DNA of 64,000 bases. It comes from Polia nebulosa. Taxonomy: Eukaryota; Arthropoda; Insecta; Lepidoptera; Noctuidae. A program made the translations under genes and the position numbers. The notes below the pieces were generated by a model. That model did not search any database. It was not told where the DNA came from and was given only the letters and a program-made list of their open reading frames with translations. Shown one piece after another: positions 54,750 to 64,000 of the stretch. The first letter of the stretch is position 1; every line of letters begins with the position of its first letter. The stretch covers positions 22,604,729 to 22,668,728 of the forward strand of contig OX589589.1 of the NCBI GenBank assembly GCA_951329385.1. The letters are read 5' to 3'.

Positions 54750-55025
54750 GCCAAGTGCGTGTTGCACATCGCACATTTCGTGTTCCGTACCAAATGAGGC
54801 AATTATCAAAGACAAAATCTGATTTTTCAATATATTGGTATTTGTTAGTAAAATATACGTCATAATAAACTTTATCACCAAATTTAAAGTTCACAGGTCA
54901 ATAGGAAATTAAAAAAAATCTTTGGAACAAAATTTTGTGACAGACGACGATGGACACACAGACGGACACGTGAGTGAATAAGCAATAGGGCTCTGTTTGG
55001 ACCCTTCAGTTACGGTACCCTAAAA
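54750..55025 (-). repeat. GGTACGGAACCCT family repeat, inverted copy 3
   Basis: GGCCAAGTGCGTGTTGCACATC at the left, AACAAAATTTTGTGACAGACGACG in the middle and TACGGTACCCTAAA at the right are the complement of 36657-36905. Confidence 0.75.
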
Positions 55026-55070
55026 CATAAAAGTAGGACAGGCGTAAGTATGTAGGCGTCACGTCAGCAA

Positions 55071-55223
55071 CTGGGGGTGTACTTCGAAGTGTTTTTACGA
55101 AGTATCGGCCGAATGTTCCGACATATTTGTGTGAAGTGTTAAAGTGAATGTGCTATACCTAAAATTGTAGCTCTTCAACATTCGGCCGATATTTTGTAAA
55201 AACACTTCGGAGTAGACCCCCAG
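55071..55223. mobile_element. MITE with 47-bp imperfect arms
   Basis: CTGGGGGTGTACTTCGAAGTG and its complement at the right end, arms about 85-90 percent paired, 153 bp in all, central loop about 60 bp. No target-site duplication seen. Confidence 0.8.
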
Positions 55224-55981
55224 ACTCCTAATTTACGAGAAACGCCTGTCATACCTGTAGTACTTCCAAAAAGTGGGTTTTCCGGGTCACAAAAGTAAAC
55301 CATATTTGGTCTTTACCGAGTCTCAGAAATCCGAAGTCATAGTTGCACAGAGCCGCGCAGCGTATTAAAAATAAGGCAGACCGGATTTGTAAAGATACAT
55401 TGCCAGACCGGTATCGCCGATCGATGTAGGCAACAAGTCTGCGAAGCTAAAATGGGAGCGGGCGAGCCACATTTGCAGACTACATCCAGAAAAATACAGG
55501 CATTAGGTAATGAACAGTGAATCGCGAAAAAGAATATCGTCGAGACGATTAGAAATCTTCGCAGAAGTTGGGCAGGAACAGGATATTTTAATTTATATGC
55601 CTCTAGGTTTCTTTCCCCTATTACCATCTTATCATCAAATCACGCAAGTCTTCTTCCTTGTCAAGGGTGAGATGTACTACAATCAAATGACAAAAATCTT
55701 TCTACTACGTTTGATCCCATTACAAGCTGGTTAAGTCCTGAAAGACCTTGTACTGGGCAAATCAAACGAAGCCAATCAACCTTTCGACCTGTTAACAGCT
55801 TACAACATAAATGTTAAAAGATTGCCATTCAAATTGATAGCTCTTACTGATAAGTTGATAACAGTGATAACCAAGCTTTCATACAATTTCTGGGTGAAAT
55901 GTTACGCAATCGATGATTTATAGTCTACTTAATCAAAAGATCATGTGGCGTATTTCGAATTATGACTTGCTTCAGGCCAGT

Positions 55982-56190
55982 ATTTTTTTTTTTTTTCAAG
56001 AAACGTTGCCCCACACAAGGAATTAATCCTGTATCGTGCAACATTTAAACTCAGTGTGAGTTTCACAAGACACCCAGACCCGGAACAACTATCTGTAGGC
56101 CATACAAATATTTTTTCCGTGCGGGTATTGAACCCGCGACACGCAGCGCAGTAGCCGAACGCTCAACCACTGCGCCAGCCGTGCCGTCTC
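55982..56190 (-). mobile_element. tRNA-derived SINE with A-tail
   Basis: The minus strand begins at about 56190 with a tRNA-like head: A box TGGCGCAGTGG and B box GGTTCAATACC, one change from the strict consensus. The body then runs to GTGTGGGGCAACGTTTCTTG and an A-tail (T-run at 55983-55996). It shares head and early body with 4260-4448 at roughly 90 percent. Confidence 0.85.
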
Positions 56191-56637
56191 GAATTCTCGA
56201 TAAGATAACAACTCCTAGTACTACCAATGCACTAATAAGGTCTAATGCTCATTCCATCAGAGTAATCGCCTGGACACTAAAAAACGAAATTAAGTATAAA
56301 ATAGCGTGGCGCTGAATTACCACAAGCGCTGACTTACCACAAAGATAACCCTTTCTACCTTAGACTGCTCACAAAGTTCACACTCACTAAATGCGCATTT
56401 ACCTACGCCACCTTCTACTATCCACTGCCTTGGACGCCTCTTCCGGTCATATTCTTTTTGCACATCTGTCTTAGCCTCTGCTGATCTCGGCTGACCAATT
56501 TGCATACCTAGTGCGGCATCGATCCACCCATGTCCGAAAAGTACGTCTAGCTCTGATTGATCATGCACATTAATTACTGACCACCTAAAACCAACTCCAC
56601 TTGCTACACAATATGCGCTTACAACAATAGTACTTAC

Positions 56638-56694
56638 CTCCGGAGGTTCGATGAGAAGCTCTTTTGAAAAGCATAAGCTGGGGGCAGACACCCA
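56638..56694 (-). CDS. Isolated candidate exon, 19 codons
   Basis: 57 bp between TTTTTCAG and GTAAGTAC on the minus strand; the open frame reads WVSAPSLCFSKELLIEPPE. Both splice sites are strong. No partner exon was recognised, so it is either part of a gene extending beyond the window or a coincidence. Confidence 0.3.
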
Positions 56695-56819
56695 CTGAAA
56701 AACATGGGAAAACCAAGGAGCAGACTTAAGAGTCGGACTTTGGTCTAATAAACCAACAAACGATAACAGCCCTAGTGATATCTAGAAACTGACTGACTGA
56801 CATATCAACGCACAGTCGA

Positions 56820-57175
56820 AACTACTGAGACTAGGAACATTAAATTTTGCACACGGCTTCCTTTTATAATGTAGGGGAGCACTAAGAAGGGGTTTTTGGA
56901 AATTCGATCTTTAAAGAGGTGAAAAGGGGGGATTTTGTTTGGATGTAACTTCGTCATTCCATGCGATCGAAGCTGCTGGCAGAAGCTGGTGTCTTATTGT
57001 ATATAAAAATATCGTGTCACGGTGTTTGTGGGTTGCACTCCTCCGAAACGGCTCGACCGATTTTATATAGTATATAATAGGTCGTTATTTTTCACCTTCG
57101 TACCCCCACCCCCCATTTTTTAATCGCGATCTTTATATGGCAGAACGACGTTTGCCGGGTCAGCTAGTACAATAA
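56820..57175. mobile_element. Helitron-like 3' end (tentative)
   Basis: ACGACGTTTGCCGGGTCAGCTAGTA at 57148-57172 is the terminal wording I associate with lepidopteran Helitrons, preceded by GTTGCACTCCTCCGAAACGGCTCGACCGATTTTATA. No Rep/helicase coding. The 5' end was not found. Confidence 0.4.
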
Positions 57176-57309
57176 TAGTAAAAGCCTGTAATCTCTGACC
57201 AATATACTTACTTAGTTTAAGTTGTAAAATTGTAATTTTTATTTAGAACTTAATATTATTAAGTTAGTACCTACTTTAAGTTATTAATGTTATGGTGTAC
57301 AATAAAGTA

Positions 57310-57565
57310 TATCTATCTATCTGTCTAAATTCTTGAGCAACCACTTTTTTGGTCAGGTTGTCCTTCGACATAGGCCTCCCCACTCATCGACATAGTTTCT
57401 GCCACTCATCTCTGTTACGAGCTATTCGTCTCCAGCCTTTTAGCAGGTCATCTTCCCATCTCTTAATTTTGCGTCCTTTTTGCCTTTCTCCATTCCTAGG
57501 ATACCATTCCAATGTCTTTCGTCCATGTCTCTCTGTTTGTTCTCATTATGTACCAAGCCAGTCCA
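57310..57565 (-). repeat. RTE-like LINE C-terminal fragment
   Basis: GGTTGTCCTTCGACATAGGCC and GTTTCTGCCACTCATCTCTGTTACGAGC are the complement of an RT C-terminus with tryptophan/arginine-rich wording; frames are broken. A GGTGTACAATAAAGTATAT LINE end precedes it near 57294. Confidence 0.5.
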
Positions 57566-57889
57566 GTTCCATAGTTTTTTTTTTTTCAAATTTTTGGTGA
57601 AATATCACTTATTTAGTGCTTTTCCTAAATTTTGAAATCGTCCTAGCTCTAGTTAAGCACGAAGGAAACTGGCTCCTCATACATCCCTCTCCAAATGATT
57701 ATGTTGACCCTGTCAAAACTGCTATGGTTCACTTGGAAATCGCAACATCTAATCAGAGCGATAATCATAGCGGCCTACCTGGTGTCGATGTGGCACAAAG
57801 CGAGTGGAGCCATTACCCCATCTCATACCCAGCTCTCTATGCAATAACACCTCGACCATGAGAGACAGGCTCAATTGCCTGCCTAAAAA

Positions 57890-58215
57890 AAACCTTTTCC
57901 CAACTATCTTGGGGTCGGCTTCCAGTCTAAACGGATGCAGCTGAATACCAGTATTTTACATGGAGTGACTGCCTATCTGACCTACACAACCCAGTTACTG
58001 GGTAATACTATACCCCTTGGTAAGACTGGTTGTCAGACTTTCGGGCTTCTGACGACCCGTAACGACTGTCAAAGATCCACGATTGACAGCCGGGACCAAC
58101 GGTTTAACGTGCTTTCTGAGGCACGGAGAAGTCTCGGTATGTAAAGATGGTCACCCATCCATGGACCAACCCCGGCAAGCGTAACTTAACCTGATTGGTG
58201 GACCCGTGCAGCTGT
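57890..58215 (+). repeat. TTGGGGTCGGCTTCCAGTCTAA family repeat, copy 2
   Basis: Nearly collinear with 15868-16195, including the end GGACCCGTGCAGCTGTTATTA. Confidence 0.8.
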
Positions 58216-58640
58216 TATTACTTTAGCCACGAGCTCCTCCAAGAGACAGGTTGAATTATGAATCTTAATTAAACAGAATCTTCAGCAACACTGTTAAACA
58301 GTTACTAAGTTAAACATTTTGGCAATATGATGGCTTGGATTCTGTGTCATCTGTCCTTTGGCGTTTGTTTGCTAGCCACAACCACCTGGTTATGGTGCGC
58401 TCGATGATTTTTTGTTATTGTTATAGAGTTCTTCTCGCCACTGTTGAATATTAACGAACTAAAGTACTTGTCCGTTGTCATCGAATGATTGGCAAGACGC
58501 ATTTCGCCAGTGTCCGCCCACTTCCCATTCTGTGTTACGCTCGCCGACGTATCTCGACACATTAAACGAAGCGATAACTTATCGTCAGTGGTGCAGCCAT
58601 TTTGTTTACCTCTGCTGAGTGTGGACCGAATTTACAGAGG

Positions 58641-58737
58641 TATATAAATAGCCAGCACCACGAGGTAACTGACTGTGTCAACGTAAACCACGGTTTCATT
58701 ACATTTAAGTATCTTATGTCAGCATTAATTATGCTAA
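58641..58737 (+). promoter_or_regulatory. Candidate TATA promoter with tiny first exon
   Basis: TATATAAATAGCC at 58641-58653; 75 bp on an ATG (58716) opens MSALIML and meets GTGAGTATT at 58738. A TATA box followed by a first exon of only a few codons is the layout of many insect cuticle and secreted-protein genes. No matching second exon was recognised downstream. Confidence 0.25.
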
Positions 58738-58964
58738 GTGAGTATTCTTACGCATCTCAGCCTGTGTTTAGCGACAGGCCCGTCAAGATAATAATGATTA
58801 ATGATGAAAACAAGTTATAAATCCAACATAATGATTGCGTTGTCGGGTAGTTCCGAATGAAATGTGCCCCATGTCTTTGTCAGCCTTTATACTATATTCC
58901 TTTCCAACTTTTTATTCATGTCCATCATTCGCAATTCGTCCTTATTGCCCTTTAGTAGCTATAC

Positions 58965-59110
58965 AGTTTGGTTCCCCTGTCTGGAGCTGAGCGGGTTCTG
59001 GTGAATTGGCAGGGGTACAAGGTGGCAGGGCAGTGGCGGTGGCAGGCCGCGTCGTATCGATCGGGCGGCGGCGGGGCGCCCGGACGCGGCTCACCCGCCA
59101 CCTCTCATTA
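58965..59110. other. GC-rich island, function unknown
   Basis: A sharp GC-rich block with GGGCGGCGGCGGGGCGCCCGGACGCGG wording in an AT-rich setting. Short frames are open on both strands, without recognisable protein. It might be a 5' UTR/CpG-type exon. Confidence 0.3.
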
Positions 59111-59582
59111 CCTTCTGTTACAATGCAGCAGTGCCACTTACATGCATTATACAATTCTTTCATTTAAATAAGTATTCCTGCTATTGTGGTCGTCTAAGTT
59201 TAACCCACTGACATTGATATAAAATATAGGTAAGATTGGAGTCCTTATCGTTCATCACATTCCTTATATTCACTGGTAGCTGGCTAACGTTATTTATTTT
59301 GACGATTAGGTATACTTATCTTGAAAAGATTAGATTTCATTATGGACATAAACAAACGAAAATGTAAATATTAATTAGGAAAGTTCCTTTGTCATTAATA
59401 GGTCAAGCCTGCAACTGTGTAGGCCTTTTTCCTTTGTTACAAAATGGAATGGGATTTGCGTAGTAACGCAATCATAATATGAAGCTTAATCTCAGTTGTC
59501 TGGTGCATAGTGATAATGCTAACTCTCTAATTTCATGTTGTTGCAGTGTCATAAATATAATAAAAAGTTTGACAATTCCTAA

Positions 59583-59754
59583 GGCCGGGACTCCACCAAA
59601 GCGGAGATGTGTGCGGTGTGCTGTGTGCTGTGCGAGAACAACCAATAGAAGAAGCTGACCGGAGAGGAGATGTGTGAATAACACAATTCTATTGGTTGTT
59701 CTCGCACAGCACACAGCACATCGCACACATCTCCGCTTTGGTGGAGTCCCGGCC
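59583..59754. mobile_element. MITE, 68-bp arms, TAA target duplication (PIF/Harbinger-like)
   Basis: Ends GGCCGGGACTCCACC; arms 59583-59650 and 59687-59754 pair at 67 of 68. TAA at 59580-59582 and 59755-59757 fits the 3-bp duplications of PIF/Harbinger. Almost the whole element is inverted repeat. Confidence 0.85.
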
Positions 59755-59759
59755 TAAGA

Positions 59760-61060
59760 CTGGCTGTCTAATATTGGGGTTCTCGAGACTTCTACCTGCA
59801 GTCTGTACCCTGTGCTGCAGAAAGCAATTAATGGCTATCAGTACTTGTAAATTGACCAACAATCGATACGTGTAAATGAGAACAAGGTTATAACTCATAC
59901 ATAATACTTGTTTACATAATGGGCTATTGATGATCGTGGTAAAGAACCGCGTCAGTGGCTTGAGCAAACAACATTAGTGTCCGACCAGTCCAACCGCAAG
60001 TACCTACCATGTCGTATCTTGGAACTATTTGTTGCAACATCTAAAACTATTTCTGTACGTGAGTTTGCTTTGTTAATCGTGAGACATTTCTCCAGTTCCT
60101 TATTCATAAAGTTTTAATATTATTTCCGTAAGTTATTATAATCCAGGCGCCAGGCAATGTTTGCTGCATCCGCCTTGAATTTTACTCTGTTGCTTTGACA
60201 ACGAAGATTGACTACGTGTTTGGACTTTTTAACTAAACAATTATGTCTTTCGCACTATTTAGTGCTATGAAAAGGGTTGAAAGATAAGGGTGTCAAAAAT
60301 CTCCATCTATCCAATTGATCTAGTGATGGAGATATTCCTATTGTTGAAGGGCGTAATATATTTTACCGCCATATTGGATGTTTGGGTCTTCAGGCCGAAC
60401 TGCAAAACTATGTTAAATGTAGCAAAACCTGGTTCTTACCAAAAAGCTACTTTAACCGCATTGTTAGTTTTCTCAATAATCGTAGTCTCAGTTCGTTACG
60501 CATGGAAAATGAAAAGCTGCTTTTCCAGTTTACATGCATTCTAAATTTTCATTGCTGCACAGCTGAACGTGAAACGTCGCGAAAGAAACATTTTGCAATT
60601 TCGATCTTCTTAAAATTCAAAACATAGCACAGTGACACAGTCGCGGTGTTACGCAATTTAAATAAATTTATAATGTTATGGATATAAAATAAACAGAATA
60701 TCTGTGTTATTTACACACGGTTCAGTGGTTTGTTGTGTAGGCAGCACGTGGTACTTACGTAACATCACGCCGCTACAGAAATAGGCGCACAACACCTGTC
60801 CGGACTGACATGACATCCGACATGCAGGAATACGTCCGCGTTCTACGTTTCAGTGTAACAAAACACCCTCTGTCCTCATAATAACGCACTTATCTGTAGG
60901 AGGCAGCTTACCTTCAGGAGTTCTCGATGATAATAAATAAGTCATCTGTTGCTGACTTCAGCTTTAGCGGGCAGATTTGAATGTTGGACAGAATTGGCAC
61001 ATTGGATGATTCACAAAATGTAAAATCAAACCATTTGTTCTGCGGGGTTAGAATTAGACC
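59760..61060. other. Stretch without recognised features
   Basis: AT-rich with short chance frames only (for example 60290-60544). Confidence 0.5.
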
Positions 61061-61062
61061 CT

Positions 61063-61210
61063 ACTTTTCTATTATCGTTCACGCTAACGCTTCGTGCAAA
61101 ATGTATGGCAAGGACATTACCTGCGGAGAGAACTGTCACGTGACTCACGCCCAGTAATGTCGTTTCTATACATTTTGCACGAAGCGTTAACGTTAACAGA
61201 AAAGTATTTT
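61063..61210. mobile_element. CACGTG-core MITE, copy 2
   Basis: GCTAACGCTTCGTGCAAAATG arms around GAACTGTCACGTGACTCACGC, the inverse orientation of the core at 28.8 kb. It forms the outer part of the 228-bp inverted duplication. Confidence 0.85.
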
Positions 61211-61321
61211 GTCTAAAGGCTCTGCTAAAATACACAGTTGTAAAGTAACGTGGTGGTTTGATGGCATATAGAAAATTGGAAATCCATTACTACTTCACAC
61301 GCACTTTATAACGGTCAGAAC
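61094..61321 (+). repeat. Inverted duplication A, left arm (228 bp)
   Basis: Base for base the reverse complement of 61655-61882 as far as I could check by eye, with no indels. It starts inside a MITE at GTGCAAAATG and ends GGTCAGAAC. Confidence 0.92.
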
Positions 61322-61654
61322 GTCAATTTTTGTTACAGAGTACAACTTCAGAAATAACTCTTCCAGGAAGTTAAATATTTAATTACTTACTAAAAATACA
61401 TAATTACTTGAGTACTAATACCAATTCTCTAAAAATATTGAGGGTGTATGAACCAAAGTATGTCAGCGAAAAGAATGAGTTCAAGTCTACGGCCGTTTAC
61501 GCAACACGCGCAACTAGGCCAATATTGTATCTGATTCTGCGGGCTTAGGTACTTGCTACACGATGCAATGCAATATAATGAAGCATGGGCGACGAGATTT
61601 TATTGTAGTTTCCGTAATATTGCTATTGAGAATTGGATGTTCTTCATCCAACTA

Positions 61655-61882
61655 GTTCTGACCGTTATAAAGTGCGTGTGAAGTAGTAATGGATTTCCAA
61701 TTTTCTATATGCCATCAAACCACCACGTTACTTTACAACTGTGTATTTTAGCAGAGCCTTTAGACAAAATACTTTTCTGTTAACGTTAACGCTTCGTGCA
61801 AAATGTATAGAAACGACATTACTGGGCGTGAGTCACGTGACAGTTCTCTCCGCAGGTAATGTCCTTGCCATACATTTTGCAC
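61655..61882 (-). repeat. Inverted duplication A, right arm (228 bp)
   Basis: Mate of 61094-61321; the 333-bp spacer is unique. The outer end stops inside the MITE (copy 3, 61757-61882), whose far end is therefore missing. Confidence 0.92.
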
Positions 61883-61904
61883 TACAAAAAATATAATAAA
61901 TAAA

Positions 61905-62033
61905 CTATAAATATCGCATTCGGTTTGATACGAGCGGAGAAAGCTATGGTGTTGCAACCGTGTCGGCCGACGTGTAGCCAAAAGGTTTCGTGACGACAAT
62001 CTGTGCCTCTTGCATAATTTTCCGCGTTCACCA
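61905..62033 (+). repeat. Inverted duplication B, left arm (129 bp)
   Basis: Perfect reverse complement of 62153-62281 by eye; begins CTATAAATATCGCATTCGG and ends CGCGTTCACCA. It lies 22 bp after the right arm of duplication A. Confidence 0.92.
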
Positions 62034-62152
62034 CGATCACGATCAACCTCTCATCGAATATAAACGATTTCTCCAGTTGGGAAAAGTAAAGATTGACTGC
62101 TGTCACTGAACATTTTTTTTCATAAAAAGCAATGCAACGTCAATTTTTGTTA

Positions 62153-62281
62153 TGGTGAACGCGGAAAATTATGCAAGAGGCACAGATTGTCGTCACGAAA
62201 CCTTTTGGCTACACGTCGGCCGACACGGTTGCAACACCATAGCTTTCTCCGCTCGTATCAAACCGAATGCGATATTTATAG
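62153..62281 (-). repeat. Inverted duplication B, right arm (129 bp)
   Basis: Mate of 61905-62033 with a 119-bp spacer. The base sequence immediately before it, CGTCAATTTTTGTTA, also stands at the inner end of arm A-left (61321-61335). Confidence 0.92.
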
Positions 62282-62398
62282 TTTTTCAGATATAGACATT
62301 CATTCGTCGGTTTTTTTGTTTCTAGTGGAGAGCACAAGATTAAACGGTTCTATAACTGATTTTGTCATATCTCTCTGTGATCTCTAGCTCCACGTCCT

Positions 62399-62819
62399 TT
62401 TTCTTTGGAGGTTTGGGAAATCATCCAATGACATCTCCACTACGCGCCGTCGACTCACGGGCCTGGTGCTGATCGGACGGCGAGTTACCCACTGATCGCC
62501 TTTCGCAGGCCCGGGTCTATGGTGGCCGGAGATCGTCTCTCGACGTCCTACGCCCAGTGCTTCTCCTGCGGCGGCAGCGGCCGCGTGTGTGAGGATCACT
62601 CCGTTGAGCTTCCCTCACCCTTCCCGCCTCCGCCTCCGCGAGCATTACTGCTTCGCAGAAGGAGGAGACGGCATCCCATTCCCTCTCGCCCCGTACCATG
62701 GCCTGAACCAGGGCCGGGCGCGAGAGGTCGCTACCGCCTATCGCATCCACGAGGACACGGCGATGCTCCGCCCAAGCGGGGCAGACCTCCACCGTGTCCT
62801 CTGGGCGATGCGCGCAAGA
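62399..62819 (-). mobile_element. R1-like LINE 3' end, 10-bp TSD, minus strand
   Basis: TCCACGTCCT at 62389-62398 and 62820-62829 bounds it. The minus-strand frame reads RPEDTVEVCPAWAEHRRVL and DLSRPALVQAMVRGEREW, then AVSSFCEAVMLAEAEAGRVRE: the C-terminal zinc-knuckle/tail region of an R1-type ORF2. The GC-rich 3' region follows. The stem near 62476-62500 is eroded and there is no long A-tail. Confidence 0.85.
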
Positions 62820-62829
62820 TCCACGTCCT

Positions 62830-63435
62830 AAGCTGACAATACGTATTTTTTTTGCTACCAGCGAAAGATCACCCATCACCGTGTACAAATGTCCACCATA
62901 TTGACAACAATGTTCCTTTCTTTGTTTAAATTCCGCATTGCATTCTTAGTACAGCGTTTGCATTTTTTAAGTTCGAGTTAATTGGGTCAAATGTGTAGTC
63001 TACGTTATATTCCGTGATTCAACTTTTCTATTTCTTCTAACTGAGCACGGTTTACCTGCTTCAAATAAGAAAGTCGCATACAGCGAATTATGAATATGTC
63101 CGTTGCAAATGTCCGAATGATCCGCTTGTAGCAGAACTTTATTATGTACAAATCGATCTCATTGAGCGCAGTTTATTTCAGTCGCGCGGTGGCCGACGCT
63201 TACCGTGTTTCTTACCTCGCGTCGGCTCCAGGCCCGTGTTCACTAATTCCTTCACGCTTCATGTGCATTAACATCTTCGCTTTAGAACATGGCTCCAACT
63301 TGGTAAGACTGATGTTTGCGGACATGGACGGTCGCAGCACTTGCGACACACGTTCACACTAACTTGTTGGGCTTGGGACCGCTCGCAACATAGCGAACGG
63401 CGCCGTTTTATTTCTCGTATAGTGTGTTCGTGTCT
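62830..63435. other. No recognised gene; possible 5' exon on the minus strand
   Basis: On the minus strand 63395-63215 is moderately GC-rich and ends in GACGCGAG|GTAAGAAAC, a good donor, so it could be a leader exon. No coding match. Confidence 0.3.
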
Positions 63436-63443
63436 GCTACTGG

Positions 63444-63702
63444 TAGGGTTGCCAGATGGTCGGGATTCGTCTGGATTCGCCCGACATATTAAATGATCTC
63501 CAGACTCCCGATAAAACTCAATATCTCGAGACAGTTTCTCGGAAAGCTCTTAAATTAGTTGTGTCAACAATATCACGTCTTTTTGTGGCCTATTAGTTAA
63601 AAAAAATAAACCATTTAATTTACATTTCATACAACAATCCCAAAATCCCGAAATTTCAAAATTTTGTCAAGATATTTAAGATATTCCGATCTGGCAACCC
63701 TA
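63444..63702. mobile_element. hAT-type MITE with 8-bp TSD
   Basis: GCTACTGG stands on both sides (63436-63443, 63703-63710). Termini TAGGGTTGCCAGAT and its complement form 14-bp inverted repeats. 8-bp duplications with this terminal wording fit non-autonomous hAT elements. 259 bp, non-coding. Confidence 0.9.
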
Positions 63703-64000
63703 GCTACTGGCTGTACAGAAATAGTCACAACTTTTTACATGCAACCGACTTTCTGTATCTCAGCTGGTTTCTCTAACAGTTTACACATTGCATTTTGAGT
63801 AGGTGCATTTGTAACTGTCAAGACTCTTCAAGGCCTCAAACATAAGCATACGCACAATACAATGCAACGTCCGTTCTCCAGAACTGTTTCGTCTCCATGA
63901 AAACAAAGCTCGCGTGACTCCCCGTCTGTGACTGCAACGCTGGCTATAGCTATGCCACATGTCAAGTCCGTACATATCATAACAGCTACATACCTGTCTG

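Noticed and set aside
57616..57861. 81-aa plus-strand ORF
   Set aside because: No homology that I know, bordered by repeats; composition fits chance.
58942..59171. Opposite ORFs across the GC-rich island at 59 kb
   Set aside because: Both frames are open because of GC bias; neither shows domain, splice or start evidence.

Overview
The window is animal nuclear DNA and looks like a moth or butterfly (Lepidoptera). It is AT-rich, its genes are split by GT-AG introns, and it is packed with interspersed repeats of kinds I recognise from lepidopteran genomes: jockey-, RTE-, CR1- and R1-like LINEs, a tRNA-derived SINE, many short inverted-repeat elements (MITEs) and a Helitron-like end. There is no bacterial, CRISPR or operon content. 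All coordinates and motifs below were read by eye. Family names come from recognised protein motifs, not from a search.

Two host genes can be assembled. (1) A minus-strand gene from its ATG at 39125 down to at least 8281. I could join 16 exons (676 codons, every intron phase consistent) into a long coiled-coil protein that matches CCDC39, the axonemal 96-nm ruler protein of cilia and sperm flagella. The exons sum to 2.03 kb, spread over 30.8 kb. Introns 6 (6.1 kb), 12 (10.6 kb) and 13 (3.4 kb) are filled with transposons, a 16-bp/112-bp satellite and fold-back repeats. The last part of the protein, expected after the exon at 8281, was not found in the window. (2) A plus-strand four-exon C2H2 zinc-finger gene at 41003-43634 (555 aa), divergently oriented, with a decayed LINE fragment in its first intron.

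Layout: 1-1.7 kb, LINE with a doubled 3' tail; 1.7-4.2 kb, AT-rich with no gene; 4.2-7.5 kb, tRNA-SINE head and a jockey LINE bounded by a 12-bp target-site duplication; 7.7-39.1 kb, the CCDC39 gene with its intronic repeats (RTE 16.5-19.3, CR1-like LINE 20-25, second RTE 30.7-33.4, satellite 35.1-35.9); 39.1-41 kb, repeats and a small ORF; 41-43.7 kb, zinc-finger gene; 44-46.5 kb, no gene seen; 46.5-54 kb, a graveyard of three decayed minus-strand LINEs; 54-64 kb, small DNA elements, a SINE, isolated candidate exons, two perfect inverted duplications at 61.1-62.3 kb, an R1-like tail and a hAT-type MITE.

I see no evidence of a new enzymatic or defence system. The most unusual items are structural: a short retroelement whose copies begin at the same base and carry covarying hairpins, two adjacent perfect inverted duplications (228 bp and 129 bp arms), a heptameric higher-order satellite hit by a tail-only LINE insertion, a partial tandem duplication of a CCDC39 exon, and a 93-bp near-perfect hairpin just upstream of a CCDC39 splice acceptor.
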